A stretch of DNA of 64,000 bases from Arthrobacter rhizophilus (GTDB lineage Bacteria > Actinomycetota > Actinomycetes > Actinomycetales > Micrococcaceae), in NCBI RefSeq assembly GCF_026241105.1, contig NZ_JAPFFT010000011.1, positions 62,001 through 126,000 on the forward strand, given 5' to 3'. The translations under genes were made by a program, and so were the position numbers. Each line of letters starts with the position of its first letter. Positions within the stretch are counted from its first letter, which is position 1. The notes beneath the pieces are model-generated. The model was not told where the DNA came from. It saw only the letters and a program-made list of their open reading frames with translations, and made no database searches. Positions 8,684 through 16,423 of this stretch are shown here, one piece after another.

Positions 8684-9412
8684 TTAGTACCAGTTGTGGG
8701 CCAAGTGGAAGGCCCAAGCCGCAGACGGGGATCCGTAGCGTTCCTTGATGTAGTTCAGGCCCCAGCGGATCTGGGTCTGGTAGTTGGTCTGCCAATCGGG
8801 GCCTTCGGAGGCCATCTTTTCGCCCGGCAGCGACTGCACAATGCCGTAAGCGCCGCTCGAGGCGTTGGTGGCAGTGGTCCGCCAATCGGATTCCTTGTTC
8901 CACAAGGTCATCAAGGAGGACATTTCGCCCTGGCCCCACCCGTAGGAGGAAAGCATGCTCGCGGCGTAAGCCTGGGCGCCGGCGGGGTCATCGACGGCGA
9001 CATGCACAGCCGGGGCTGCCGGAGCGGGAGGTGCCACGGGAGCGGCCGGTGCGGCAGCCTGGGGTGCGACGGCGGCAGGAACGGGAGCGGGTGCCTGCGC
9101 CGGAGCGGTGCTCGGCTTGGCACTCTCGCTAGCCGATGGCGTGGCGGTGGCGGACGGCGTCGCGTTGTGCTCTGCAACCGCGCGCGATTCGGCCGTGCGG
9201 CTCATGTCCTGGGCACTGATGGCTTGACCGGCGGCCTGGGTGGCGGCGCCTGCCCCGAGGAACACGGCTACGACGCCGGCAACAACTGCCATGCGCTGGC
9301 TGGTGCCTAGGTTGGCGGCGGCTCGCCTCAGGGTGGAACGGGACTTGTTTTTCCGGGCAGTTTCGCCGCGGTGGCGCGCAACAGGGCGCGACTGATTCTT
9401 GGAACCAGACAT
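8684..9412 (-). CDS. Secreted lytic transglycosylase-like cell-wall hydrolase (Rpf/SLT type)
   Basis: The 242-residue protein has a basic N-tail, a membrane or signal segment near residues 42-62 (MAVVAGVVAVFLGAGAATQA), a long Ala/Pro linker, and a C-terminal lysozyme-fold domain with LWNKESDWRTTATN (catalytic Glu), ASSGAYGIVQSLPG and QIRWGLNYIKERYG. It would cleave peptidoglycan glycan strands outside the membrane during growth or resuscitation. The leader carries a ydaO-type riboswitch, so expression should respond to c-di-AMP; actinobacterial rpf and hydrolase genes are known targets of this switch. A hairpin terminator follows. The gene appears monocistronic. Confidence 0.85.
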   Translation of the reverse strand: MSGSKNQSRPVARHRGETARKNKSRSTLRRAAANLGTSQRMAVVAGVVAVFLGAGAATQAAGQAISAQDMSRTAESRAVAEHNATPSATATPSASESAKPSTAPAQAPAPVPAAVAPQAAAPAAPVAPPAPAAPAVHVAVDDPAGAQAYAASMLSSYGWGQGEMSSLMTLWNKESDWRTTATNASSGAYGIVQSLPGEKMASEGPDWQTNYQTQIRWGLNYIKERYGSPSAAWAFHLAHNWY

Positions 9413-9420
9413 GGTGATTG

Positions 9421-9603
9421 CCTCTCGACGCCTGCGGAGTTAGCTGTCGGATTCGGATGAGGTCATCCGGCCGTGGCCACTGGGAATCGTGGCGGTACGG
9501 CTTCACCCCTAGGGCTGGCTCAACATGAGCGTTTGCCCGGAGACCTGGGTCCCCCGTCTCTGCCTGGAGTTTGGGCACCGGGGAGTGGCAGAGCTCGGCG
9601 CCT
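9421..9603 (-). promoter_or_regulatory. ydaO/yuaA-type c-di-AMP riboswitch
   Basis: The leader of the transglycosylase matches the conserved blocks of the ydaO class as I remember them from B. subtilis ydaO. On the minus strand, in order, it has gagacgggggacccag, ccctaggggtgaagccg, and ccgaatccgacagctaac followed by tccgcaggcgt. A flanking stem pairs gctctgcc near 9596 with ggcagaga near 9556. The element ends about 9 bp before the start codon, where it can act on transcription or translation. In this class ligand binding normally turns expression off. Confidence 0.9.
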
Positions 9604-9751
9604 ACCCGGCGGTGGCCGGAATGATCCCGCGCACCCATTCGACGGTACAGGAGGACTCCGGTTAAGTCACATTTAGGTAACGGAGATCACGATGCCGGTG
9701 CGCCGACTTGCGCTTGCCACGCTCCGGCGTCGCGGTCTTCTCGGCAGACCT

Positions 9752-11227
9752 TCAGGCCGTCACGGTTCTGAGCGCTGGAAGCCGCACGGCAAACTCCGTC
9801 CGGCCGGGACGCGAGGCCACCTCGACGGTGCCTCCATGGGCATGAACGATCGATTCCACGATCGACAGGCCGAGCCCGGACGTGCCCTCGGAACCGGAAC
9901 GGGCGGCGTCGGCACGGGCAAAGCGCGAGAAGATCCTGCCTTGGAATTCAGGCGGAATGCCGGGCCCGTTGTCGGTCACGGTGACAACGGCGCTGCCATC
10001 GGCCGAGCGCATGACTCCCGTGACTACCGTGGTTCCCGCCTCAGTGTGCTTGCGGGCGTTGGAGAGCAGATTCGCCAAAACCTGGTGGAGCTGCGTAGTG
10101 TCGCCGCGGACCGTGAGGGGCTCATCCGGGAGCTTGAGCTGCCAGATGTGCTCGGGGGCCATGACTTTTTCGTCGCTGACGGTTTCGATCACCAACTGCG
10201 TGAGATCCACATCGGTGAACTCGGGGGCCTTCCCTTCGTCCAGCCGGGCCAACAAGAGGAGGTCCTCCACGAGGGTGGTCATCCGTTCGGACTGGCTTTG
10301 CACCCGGCCCAGCGACTTGCGGCCGTCCTCGGTGAACGTCTCCGTCATGCGCAAGAGCTCGGTGTAGCCGCGGATGGCGGTCAGCGGAGTGCGCAGCTCG
10401 TGTGAGGCGTCGGCCACGAACTGGCGCACCTTTGTTTCGCTTTGCTGGCGCGCCTCTAGGGCGCTGGACACGTTGTCCAACATCAGGTTCAAAGCATGGC
10501 CGACGCTTCCCACCTCGGTGCCGGGGTGGGCCGCCGACGCCGGGACGCGCACCGCGAGGGCCACCTCGCCAGCGTCGAGCGGAAGCTTCGACACCTTCGT
10601 GGCGACGTCCGAGAGCTGCTCCAAGGGGCGCATGGTGCGGCGGATCAGCACGGTTCCGGCCAGCCCGATCAGGACCAGCCCGCCCAAGGACACCAGCACC
10701 ATGGTCCACACGAGCGAGGCCTCGGTGTCCTCTTTCGAGGCGAGCGGCAGGCCCGTGATGACAACATCGCCGTAAGGAGTTTCAGTGGCAACCAGCCGGT
10801 AACCGCCGTTGGAAAGGGTCCGATCAACCGGGTGGCCATCGTGGGGGAGAGCCAACAGGATTCCGGCATCGTTGGGCGACAAGGACGTACGGGTGGCATC
10901 GGAGGACAAGAACCCGGCGCTGCTCACCTGGCTGCCAAGAATACGTGCATTCAGCGTGCCGATGCTCTGGCCCCGGGCGTCCAGAGGATCTGGGCGTCCA
11001 TTCGGATCACCTATGGGCGGGCGGCCATGGGAAGCCTGCATCAATTGCTGGTCGAGCTGCTTCGTGAGGAACACGTCCATGGAGGCGTAGCTGACCACGC
11101 CCACGGCTCCGCAGATGGCCACCAGGAGTGCCATGGAGACCAGGATCAGGCGTGTGCGCAGGTGCCAGGTTGAAGGATCGAACCATTGATGATCGGTCTG
11201 GCGGGGGATACCCGAGAGTGCGGACAT
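9752..11227 (-). CDS. Two-component sensor histidine kinase
   Basis: The 491-residue kinase has helix 1 near residues 24-46, an extracytoplasmic sensor region, a second helix (LVSLGGLVLIGLAGTVLI), a HAMP linker (RRTMRPLEQLSDVATKVS), the HisKA H-box VADASHELRTPLTAIRGY, and an HATPase domain with N-box LANLLSNARKHTE, G1 DNGPGIP and G2 GTSGLGLSIVESIVHAHGG. The start at 11227 is preceded by GGGACG, while the longer reading from 11272 would overlap the regulator gene. The ancestral type is the OmpR-partnered TcrY/MprB-like kinases. It follows its response regulator by 13 bp in one leftward operon. The signal is unknown. Confidence 0.9.
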   Translation of the reverse strand: MSALSGIPRQTDHQWFDPSTWHLRTRLILVSMALLVAICGAVGVVSYASMDVFLTKQLDQQLMQASHGRPPIGDPNGRPDPLDARGQSIGTLNARILGSQVSSAGFLSSDATRTSLSPNDAGILLALPHDGHPVDRTLSNGGYRLVATETPYGDVVITGLPLASKEDTEASLVWTMVLVSLGGLVLIGLAGTVLIRRTMRPLEQLSDVATKVSKLPLDAGEVALAVRVPASAAHPGTEVGSVGHALNLMLDNVSSALEARQQSETKVRQFVADASHELRTPLTAIRGYTELLRMTETFTEDGRKSLGRVQSQSERMTTLVEDLLLLARLDEGKAPEFTDVDLTQLVIETVSDEKVMAPEHIWQLKLPDEPLTVRGDTTQLHQVLANLLSNARKHTEAGTTVVTGVMRSADGSAVVTVTDNGPGIPPEFQGRIFSRFARADAARSGSEGTSGLGLSIVESIVHAHGGTVEVASRPGRTEFAVRLPALRTVTA

Positions 11228-11240
11228 TCGGCGTCCCGGG

Positions 11241-11981
11241 CTATTCGGCGGGCTTGATGACGTAGCCGGCACCGCGCACAGTGTGGATCATGGGCGGGTG
11301 GTTGGCTTCGATCTTCTTGCGCAGGTATGAGATGTAGAGCTCCACGATGTTGGCTTGGCCGCCAAAGTCGTAGTCCCACACGCGGTCCAGTATCTGGGCC
11401 TTGCTGACCACGCGCTTGGGATTTTCCATGAGGTAGCGAAGGAGCTCGAACTGGGTTGCCGTGAGCTGGATGTCTTCGCCCCCGCGGGTGACCTCCCGGG
11501 TGTCCACGTTGAGGGTCAAGTCACCCACAACCAGCTCGGCTGTGTCCATCGCGGCAACGCCCGAACGCTGGACCAAGCGATGCAGCCGCAACAGGACTTC
11601 CTCCATGCTGAACGGCTTGGTGACATAATCGTCCCCGCCGGCGGCCAACCCGACGATGCGGTCCTGAACGTCGTCCTTCGCAGTGAGGAAGAGCGCAGGA
11701 ACCTCAGGCGCAAAGGCGCGGATCCTGCCCAGCAGCTCAACGCCGTCGAACCCTGGAAGCATCACGTCCAGCACCAGGACATCCGGCCGGAAGTCCTTGG
11801 CGAGCTTGACCGCCGCTGGACCGTCGCCGGCCACGGCCACCGACCAACCCGCCATGCGGAGGCCCATGCTCATGAGCTCGGCGAGGCTGGGTTCGTCGTC
11901 CACCACAAGGGCGCGGATGGGGGAACCGTCCGGGTGGCTGAGCTGGGGAAGGTTGTTTGTCATGGAGTGCGAGGATGCCAT
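11241..11981 (-). CDS. OmpR/PhoB-family response regulator
   Basis: The 246-residue regulator has a receiver domain with the acidic pocket ALVVDDEPS, phospho-acceptor in VLDVMLPGFDG, switch residue in LTAKDD and the lysine in YVTKPFSMEE. A winged-helix DNA-binding domain ends ANIVELYISYLRKKIEAN and VRGAGYVIKPAE. The ATG at 11981 follows GGAGAG at good spacing; an upstream ATG at 12035 is unlikely. It is cotranscribed with the histidine kinase and faces away from the repeat-rich membrane protein at 12319, a plausible target. Confidence 0.92.
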   Translation of the reverse strand: MASSHSMTNNLPQLSHPDGSPIRALVVDDEPSLAELMSMGLRMAGWSVAVAGDGPAAVKLAKDFRPDVLVLDVMLPGFDGVELLGRIRAFAPEVPALFLTAKDDVQDRIVGLAAGGDDYVTKPFSMEEVLLRLHRLVQRSGVAAMDTAELVVGDLTLNVDTREVTRGGEDIQLTATQFELLRYLMENPKRVVSKAQILDRVWDYDFGGQANIVELYISYLRKKIEANHPPMIHTVRGAGYVIKPAE

Positions 11982-12092
11982 GGGACAACTCTCCAATCTG
12001 CCGGTTTGCCGGTGCTTTGCCAATGCTGTGAGCACCCTGTGAGTCTCAGCCTAGCCACCTGTCCAAAGGTTGTGCCGGTTCGAGGAGGGGCG

Positions 12093-12194
12093 GCGTCGGA
12101 TTCTGCTGGATCACTCCTTGGTTCAGCCAGTCGATCCGCGCGATCACTGGCCCTGGCACAAGCTCGCCGCGAATGATCCAGCAGAATCCGACGC
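12093..12194. repeat. Family A palindromic intergenic element, copy A1
   Basis: A perfect 21-bp inverted repeat bounds this 102-bp element: left arm 12093-12113 (gcgtcggattctgctggatca... orientation inward) and its complement at 12174-12194. Two other copies with the same termini occur at 22985-23084 and 33330-33423. The centre is not conserved. The 337-bp gap between the response regulator and the next gene otherwise holds only the two promoters. Confidence 0.9.
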
Positions 12195-12318
12195 AACACT
12201 GCCGCAGGTCACAGGAAGGCCTGCAGTGCGGCACAGCCCGCACACAGCAAAGCGGCTGACGCTGTTTGGGACAAGGAAAACTACGACCCAAACAGTCCCG
12301 ACTTCGATGGAGAACACC

Positions 12319-13161
12319 ATGGATCAGCAAAACAACCCCTCCGTACCTGGGGCCGTACCTGGGGCCGTACCGGGGGCCGTACCGGGGAATGAGCAGCAGC
12401 AGCCTGTGATCCGGCCCCTTGATGATTCCGGACAGCCTTTGGCCGGGGAGCCCGCCGCTGGGTGGGGTGCGCCGCCGCAGCCGCTTAACCAGCAGCCGCT
12501 TAACCAGCAGCCGGGACAACCGGCGGCCGGCTGGGGTGCCCCGCCGCAATACACCCCCGGGCAGCCCCGTCCCTCGTTCTTCAAGAACTGGACCCTGAAG
12601 AAGGGGCTCGTCGTCGGAGGGGTCGCCGTCGTCGTCGCTGCGGCGGCCGGAGCGGGTGCATACGCTGCTGGAAATGGAACTGCTGCTGATACCGGCAATG
12701 CCCTTGGACCCGGTGCCGCGGGACAGGCCGGGCAGAACGCCCAGGGCGGATTCGGTGGCCCGGGTGGCACGAACGCCGGCCCGGGCGGCCTCGGTGTGGG
12801 AATGGGCGGCCTGAATGCGGCCATCCATTCTGAGTACGTGGTTCTCCAAAACGGTAGCTACGCCACCATGGCGGGGCAGCTGGGCTCGGTCACCGACATC
12901 TCGGCGAACTCCATGACCGTCAAGAGCGAGGATGGATTCACCCGAACCTACGTCCTTGGAACGGACGTTGTGGTGGCGGAGGGCGTGCGGCAACGTGGAA
13001 GTGGAACCAGCGGCACCACCCTGACCCTTGCCGATGTGAAATCCGGATCCAGCGTGAGGGTCACCGCGCTCAAGGATTCCGATAAGTACACGGCCCAGTC
13101 CATCCAGATCGTGACTGCCACGACCTCGACCACCACCCAAGGGACCGGCACCACCAACTAA
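12319..13161 (+). CDS. Repeat-rich single-span membrane protein with a C-terminal beta domain (DUF5666-like)
   Basis: The 280-residue protein has a Pro/Gln/Gly-rich cytoplasmic N-terminus with visible duplications (four AVPG-type units, LNQQP twice, PAAGWGAPPQ twice), one membrane segment near residues 98-120, a Gly-rich linker, and a C-terminal domain (VTDISANSMTVKSEDGFTRTYVLGTDVVV) resembling the small OB-like DUF5666 domains of exported proteins. Function is unknown. The ATG at 12319 follows GGAG six bases upstream, preferred over the ATG at 12307. It is divergent from the two-component operon and may be its target. The N-terminal DNA repeats (12-bp units near 12341-12388, 15-bp units near 12478-12507) invite length variation. 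Confidence 0.75.
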   Translation: MDQQNNPSVPGAVPGAVPGAVPGNEQQQPVIRPLDDSGQPLAGEPAAGWGAPPQPLNQQPLNQQPGQPAAGWGAPPQYTPGQPRPSFFKNWTLKKGLVVGGVAVVVAAAAGAGAYAAGNGTAADTGNALGPGAAGQAGQNAQGGFGGPGGTNAGPGGLGVGMGGLNAAIHSEYVVLQNGSYATMAGQLGSVTDISANSMTVKSEDGFTRTYVLGTDVVVAEGVRQRGSGTSGTTLTLADVKSGSSVRVTALKDSDKYTAQSIQIVTATTSTTTQGTGTTN

Positions 13162-13180
13162 TGATGGGTGCTCCACCTGT

Positions 13181-13272
13181 CCGTCCTGACCCTCTTTGCC
13201 GCGCTTTGGCCTCAGAACGGCGCGATTCGCCGCGTCGCAAGCGCTTTCCGAAGGCAAAGAGGGTCAGGACGG
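13181..13272. repeat. Family B palindromic element, copy B1
   Basis: Perfect 20-bp arms, ccgtcctgaccctctttgcc at 13181-13200 and its complement at 13253-13272, bound a 92-bp element 19 bp after the stop of the preceding gene. Read on the minus strand the interior aligns with the two elements at 33202-33275 and 33484-33550. It may double as a transcription terminator. Confidence 0.8.
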
Positions 13273-13826
13273 CGTCTCCGCTGGGGCGATTGCAAGGCCC
13301 CTAGCAGACGATTTGCCGGAAAATTTTCATGAGACGCAGATTCGGGATTGGACAAGGGTTGTTTCATATCTCGAGATTCAAAGGCAAGCGCGTGACGTGA
13401 CTTAAGATTCAAAAATTGGCACATCTATCAAATTATCTTCGAATATTGCGTTCCAGACGGCCATTGTGACGAACGAGAATGGGTCACATTTGGACATGCT
13501 TGAATTGTGACATGCGGCACAATAGTGCGATTCGTCTCAAAATGTGGACGGTTTGATCCTTTGTTACTTGCAAGTTCCCTTTGTTACGTTGCACACTTCA
13601 AATGTGAACAAGAACTCAACAGCATCTGCAGCCGCAGCGATCGGACCCAGCACACCCGCTGGTTTTTCGATGAGCTGTTGTCGAATGCATGCCTAACTTT
13701 CGACCCCAAAAAGTTTCAGGCATTCGCCCCCTGCCCAGCGTCGGGCGCCCCTCCCCATCTCATTGCGGGGATCAGACCAGCATTCGAAGCCGCGATGACG
13801 GCTATTCACTTTGAGGTAAGCAATCC
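13273..13826. other. AT-rich non-coding region, probable long leader and promoter of the winged-helix gene
   Basis: This 554-bp stretch is visibly richer in A and T than its neighbours and has no convincing coding frame. It contains an inverted repeat TGTGAC-N12-GTCACA (13465-13488), a possible promoter (TTGAAT at 13500-13505 with an ACAATA-like -10 near 13519), and a direct repeat of cctttgttac near 13558 and 13578. These suggest a regulated promoter far upstream of the ATG at 13827. I cannot name the regulator. Confidence 0.45.
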
Positions 13827-14696
13827 ATGTCAGTTGCATCCGGATACGTCCACATCTCCGTCCGTAACGCCAACAAGGCTGCGTCGAACGCCGGCCTTCG
13901 TCCCGGCTTCGGCAACCGCCCGGCCTATGCCCAGCCTGCACCACAGGGCGGCAGCCAGGCGCCCGGTTACGTGCCCCAGGGCTACAACCCCAACTCTTAC
14001 GGCCAGCTCCGCGCCGTTCCCGCCAACGAGGCCTCGCCGATGACTGCACCCACGCCTGTCTTGGCTCCCGCCGACCGCGCCATCCGCCCCGTTGCCAACG
14101 ACAATGTGGCCCGTGGGTTCGTGCTCTACATGGGCATCGATGAAGACACCGCGGCGGCTGCCGGAACATCCATCGCCAAGCTTGCCCAGGAAATCCGTGC
14201 CTACGCACAGTCCCTCGTTTCCGGCGCCGAAAGCTACGCCGCCGTCGCGGTAGCCCCGGCCGGCGCGCCGGGTTCGGCGCTCGACGTAGTCCGCTCGACT
14301 TTCGGTGACCCGACCGTTGGCAACCGCCAGCGTTCCGAGGCGCTCCGCCCGCAGCCGGCACAGGAGGCTCGCCCGTCCGGCGTCTTGATCGACCTGGCCC
14401 GCCGCGAAGTGCACCTCGACGGCGAATCCCTGAACCTCACGTTCAAGGAGTTCGAGCTCCTCAACTACCTCGTCGAAAACGGCACCCGCACTGTGGGCCG
14501 CGATGAACTCCTCGAGGGCCTGTGGCGCAACGCCGAAGAGGTCCCCAACGAGCGCACCATCGACGTCCACATCCGGCGCCTCCGCTCCAAGCTCGGCCGC
14601 CTCGCGAACACCGTCCGCACCGTGCGCGGCCAAGGCTACCGCTTCTACGAGCACCCCGAGGTCATTGTCTGGGCCGCTCCGGAATACTCGATCTAG
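13827..14696 (+). CDS. Orphan winged-helix (Trans_reg_C) regulator lacking a receiver domain
   Basis: The 289-residue protein ends in an OmpR/PhoB-type DNA-binding domain (about 187-275): LIDLARREVHLDGESLNLTF, KEFELLNYLVENGTRTVGRDEL, RTIDVHIRRLRSKLG and VRTVRGQGYRFYEHPE. The N-terminal half has no receiver aspartates. It is a Gln/Pro/Gly/Tyr-rich disordered stretch (about 30-60) followed by a small helical segment near residues 90-150 (GFVLYMGIDEDTAAAAG, SIAKLAQEIRAYAQ). It therefore should bind DNA without phosphorylation by a kinase, with its activity set by the unknown N-terminal module or by amount. An unusually long AT-rich leader precedes it and a strong hairpin follows. Confidence 0.8.
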   Translation: MSVASGYVHISVRNANKAASNAGLRPGFGNRPAYAQPAPQGGSQAPGYVPQGYNPNSYGQLRAVPANEASPMTAPTPVLAPADRAIRPVANDNVARGFVLYMGIDEDTAAAAGTSIAKLAQEIRAYAQSLVSGAESYAAVAVAPAGAPGSALDVVRSTFGDPTVGNRQRSEALRPQPAQEARPSGVLIDLARREVHLDGESLNLTFKEFELLNYLVENGTRTVGRDELLEGLWRNAEEVPNERTIDVHIRRLRSKLGRLANTVRTVRGQGYRFYEHPEVIVWAAPEYSI

Positions 14697-14709
14697 TCTC
14701 CACCCGCTC

Positions 14710-14745
14710 AAGGCGCCCGCTCCCTGTCTAGGGGGCGGGCGCCTT
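14710..14745 (+). terminator. GC-rich hairpin terminator after the winged-helix gene
   Basis: Stem aaggcgcccgctccc (14710-14724) pairs with gggggcgggcgcctt (14731-14745) with one G-T pair and a 6-nt loop, 13 bp after the stop codon. No long T-run follows. Confidence 0.75.
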
Positions 14746-14760
14746 AGCGTTCCTGGCCAA

Positions 14761-14826
14761 CCCAACTAACTCGCAGTTGTTGTCGTTTACGCGCCCCAAA
14801 ACGACAACTAGTGCCAGTCAGTTGGG
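14761..14826. repeat. Family C 66-bp palindromic element, copy C1
   Basis: Arms cccaactaactcgcag + ttgttgtcgttt (14761-14788) and the imperfect complement ending cagtcagttggg (14799-14826) form a 66-bp hairpin. A second copy of exactly the same length lies at 30301-30366. C1 ends 16 bp before the SixA-like start, covering its leader. Confidence 0.88.
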
Positions 14827-14842
14827 ATAGTAGGGTGGGGGG

Positions 14843-15370
14843 ATGAGCGAGCACCACATCAAACGGCTGGTGATCATGCGGCATGCGAAATCGGACTGGC
14901 CTGTCGGGGTGCCGGATCATGAACGGCCCCTTGCAGAGCGTGGCCACCGGGAAGCGCCACTTGCCGGGAAATGGCTCCTGAAACACCATGTGGTTCCGGA
15001 CTTTATCCTGTGTTCGTCCGCGCTGCGTACCCGCCAGACCTGCACTTGGGTATGCAGCGAACTGGGGGACAAGGCGCCGACGCCGAAACTCGAGGACGGC
15101 CTGTACGCCGCCTCCGCGCAGCGCATGCTGACCGTCATCAATCACGTGCCGGAGACCGTCACCACGCTCATGATTTTCTCGCACATGCCGGGTGTGCAGG
15201 ACCTCGCCATGCACTTGGCGTCCCGCGACTCGGACCACGACGCCTACATGGACGCCGCCACGCGCTATCCGACCAGTGCCATGACAGTGATGGAACTGGA
15301 GAAGCCCTGGGCCGAACTTGATGGGCAGGATGCACGCCTGACCCACTTCGCTGTTCCTCGCCCAAAGTAG
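14843..15370 (+). CDS. SixA-like phosphohistidine phosphatase
   Basis: The 175-residue protein belongs to the histidine phosphatase (phosphoglycerate mutase-like) superfamily, SixA branch. It has LVIMRHAKSDWP near residues 9-19 with catalytic His14, the RPLAERGHREAPLAGKWL segment, DFILCSSALRTRQT, and a second histidine in FSHMPGVQDLA. SixA enzymes remove phosphate from phosphohistidine in relay or PTS proteins, but many actinobacterial members have unproven substrates. The ATG at 14843 follows GGGTGGGGGG. Its leader is occupied by palindromic element C1, which could fold in the mRNA. Confidence 0.85.
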   Translation: MSEHHIKRLVIMRHAKSDWPVGVPDHERPLAERGHREAPLAGKWLLKHHVVPDFILCSSALRTRQTCTWVCSELGDKAPTPKLEDGLYAASAQRMLTVINHVPETVTTLMIFSHMPGVQDLAMHLASRDSDHDAYMDAATRYPTSAMTVMELEKPWAELDGQDARLTHFAVPRPK

Positions 15371-15379
15371 TAGTCCGAG

Positions 15380-16351
15380 CTAGTCCACGTCGAGATCCGC
15401 GGCTACGTCCTGCAGCAATCGCACAACGTGGCGGATGCTGGGGCTGGCCGTCATGGTCTTCCGGTACACGATTCCCACTTGGCGTTGCTGCATCGGGTTG
15501 GCCACGGGCACCGCCACCACCCCGGCGGGGAGCCCGGGCCGGCCAAGCCGGGGGACAAGCGCCACCGCGACGCCCTGCTGGACCATGGCGATATGCGTGG
15601 AAAAGTCGGGATCGTAGACGCGGATGTCCGGTACCCGCCCCAGGCCCGCGAGGATCGCCAGCAACGCCTCATTGCAGATGGCGCCAGCGGGCGTGCTGAT
15701 CCAGCGTTCGCCCACCAGGTCGGAAGGCTCGACGGCGGTACGCCCGGCCAGTGGGTGCGCTGAGTTCAACAGGACGTCGGCGGTGTCCAGGCAGAGGTCC
15801 TCGTGAACCATGTTCTCCGGAATGACCAAGGGTACCGAGTGCCAGTTGTGCACGACGCCGAGATCGGCTTCCCCGGTTGCGACCCTCTGGACGGCCTCCC
15901 GTGGATCCTCGGCCACCACCCGGATCTCAAGCCCGGAGCCCGCCGCGGCCGAAGAGCCCGCCGAAGAGCCGGCCGTATCCCGGGCGGAGGCCGCCGAACC
16001 TGATCCATCCAGTTTCCCGAGCAATGGCCCCACCAACCCGCGGCACGCCGTGGAGAATGCCACCAGCCGCAGCACGCCGCTCGGTTTCGCGGGGTCGGCA
16101 AGCAGGGTGGCCTGCAGTTCTTCCAGCTCTCCCAGGATGCGCCGTCCGTATTCGGCCAACGCCATGCCCCGATCCGTCAGCAGCACGCCGCGGCCGTGGC
16201 GCTCCAGGACGGTCACGCCGCTCTGCTTCTCCAGTTTCTTGATCTGTTGGGAGACCGCCGAGGGACTGAACCCCATGGCTTCCGAAGCGGCAACCACGGA
16301 GCCTTGCTGTTCCACTGCTACGAGGGCCCGCAACGCTGCAATTTCAATCAT
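15380..16351 (-). CDS. LysR-family transcriptional regulator
   Basis: The 323-residue protein begins MIEIAALRALVAVEQQGSVV, the standard LysR helix-turn-helix with SPSAVSQQIKKLE, followed by a substrate-binding domain (about 90-310) that includes an unusual Ser/Ala/Gly-rich insertion (SGSAASARDTAGSSAGSSAA). The ATG at 16351 fits the family N-terminus; the longer reading to 16378 adds residues outside the fold. It is divergent from an EamA transporter across 72 bp, so that gene is its likely target. Confidence 0.88.
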   Translation of the reverse strand: MIEIAALRALVAVEQQGSVVAASEAMGFSPSAVSQQIKKLEKQSGVTVLERHGRGVLLTDRGMALAEYGRRILGELEELQATLLADPAKPSGVLRLVAFSTACRGLVGPLLGKLDGSGSAASARDTAGSSAGSSAAAGSGLEIRVVAEDPREAVQRVATGEADLGVVHNWHSVPLVIPENMVHEDLCLDTADVLLNSAHPLAGRTAVEPSDLVGERWISTPAGAICNEALLAILAGLGRVPDIRVYDPDFSTHIAMVQQGVAVALVPRLGRPGLPAGVVAVPVANPMQQRQVGIVYRKTMTASPSIRHVVRLLQDVAADLDVD

Positions 16352-16423
16352 GAAGCAAACGTACATGATTTGACGCACAATTCAACGCTGGTGCTTCATC
16401 CACTTGGCTGTCAGAGTTGAATC
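16352..16423. promoter_or_regulatory. Shared LysR/EamA divergent promoter with inverted repeats
   Basis: The gap contains attcaac (16380-16386) matched by gttgaat (16416-16422), and atgaagca (16350-16357) matched by tgcttcat (16392-16399). Such spaced dyads fit a LysR tetramer site overlapping both promoters. No single T-N11-A box is decisive. Confidence 0.4.

Noticed and set aside
13465..13488. CRP/GlxR binding site
   Set aside because: The half-sites TGTGA and TCACA are 14 bp apart, not the 6 bp of the CRP/GlxR consensus, so I list it only as an unassigned inverted repeat.
13507..14043. Plus-strand frame in the AT-rich leader
   Set aside because: No ribosome binding site, no protein-like composition and overlap with the winged-helix gene in another frame.
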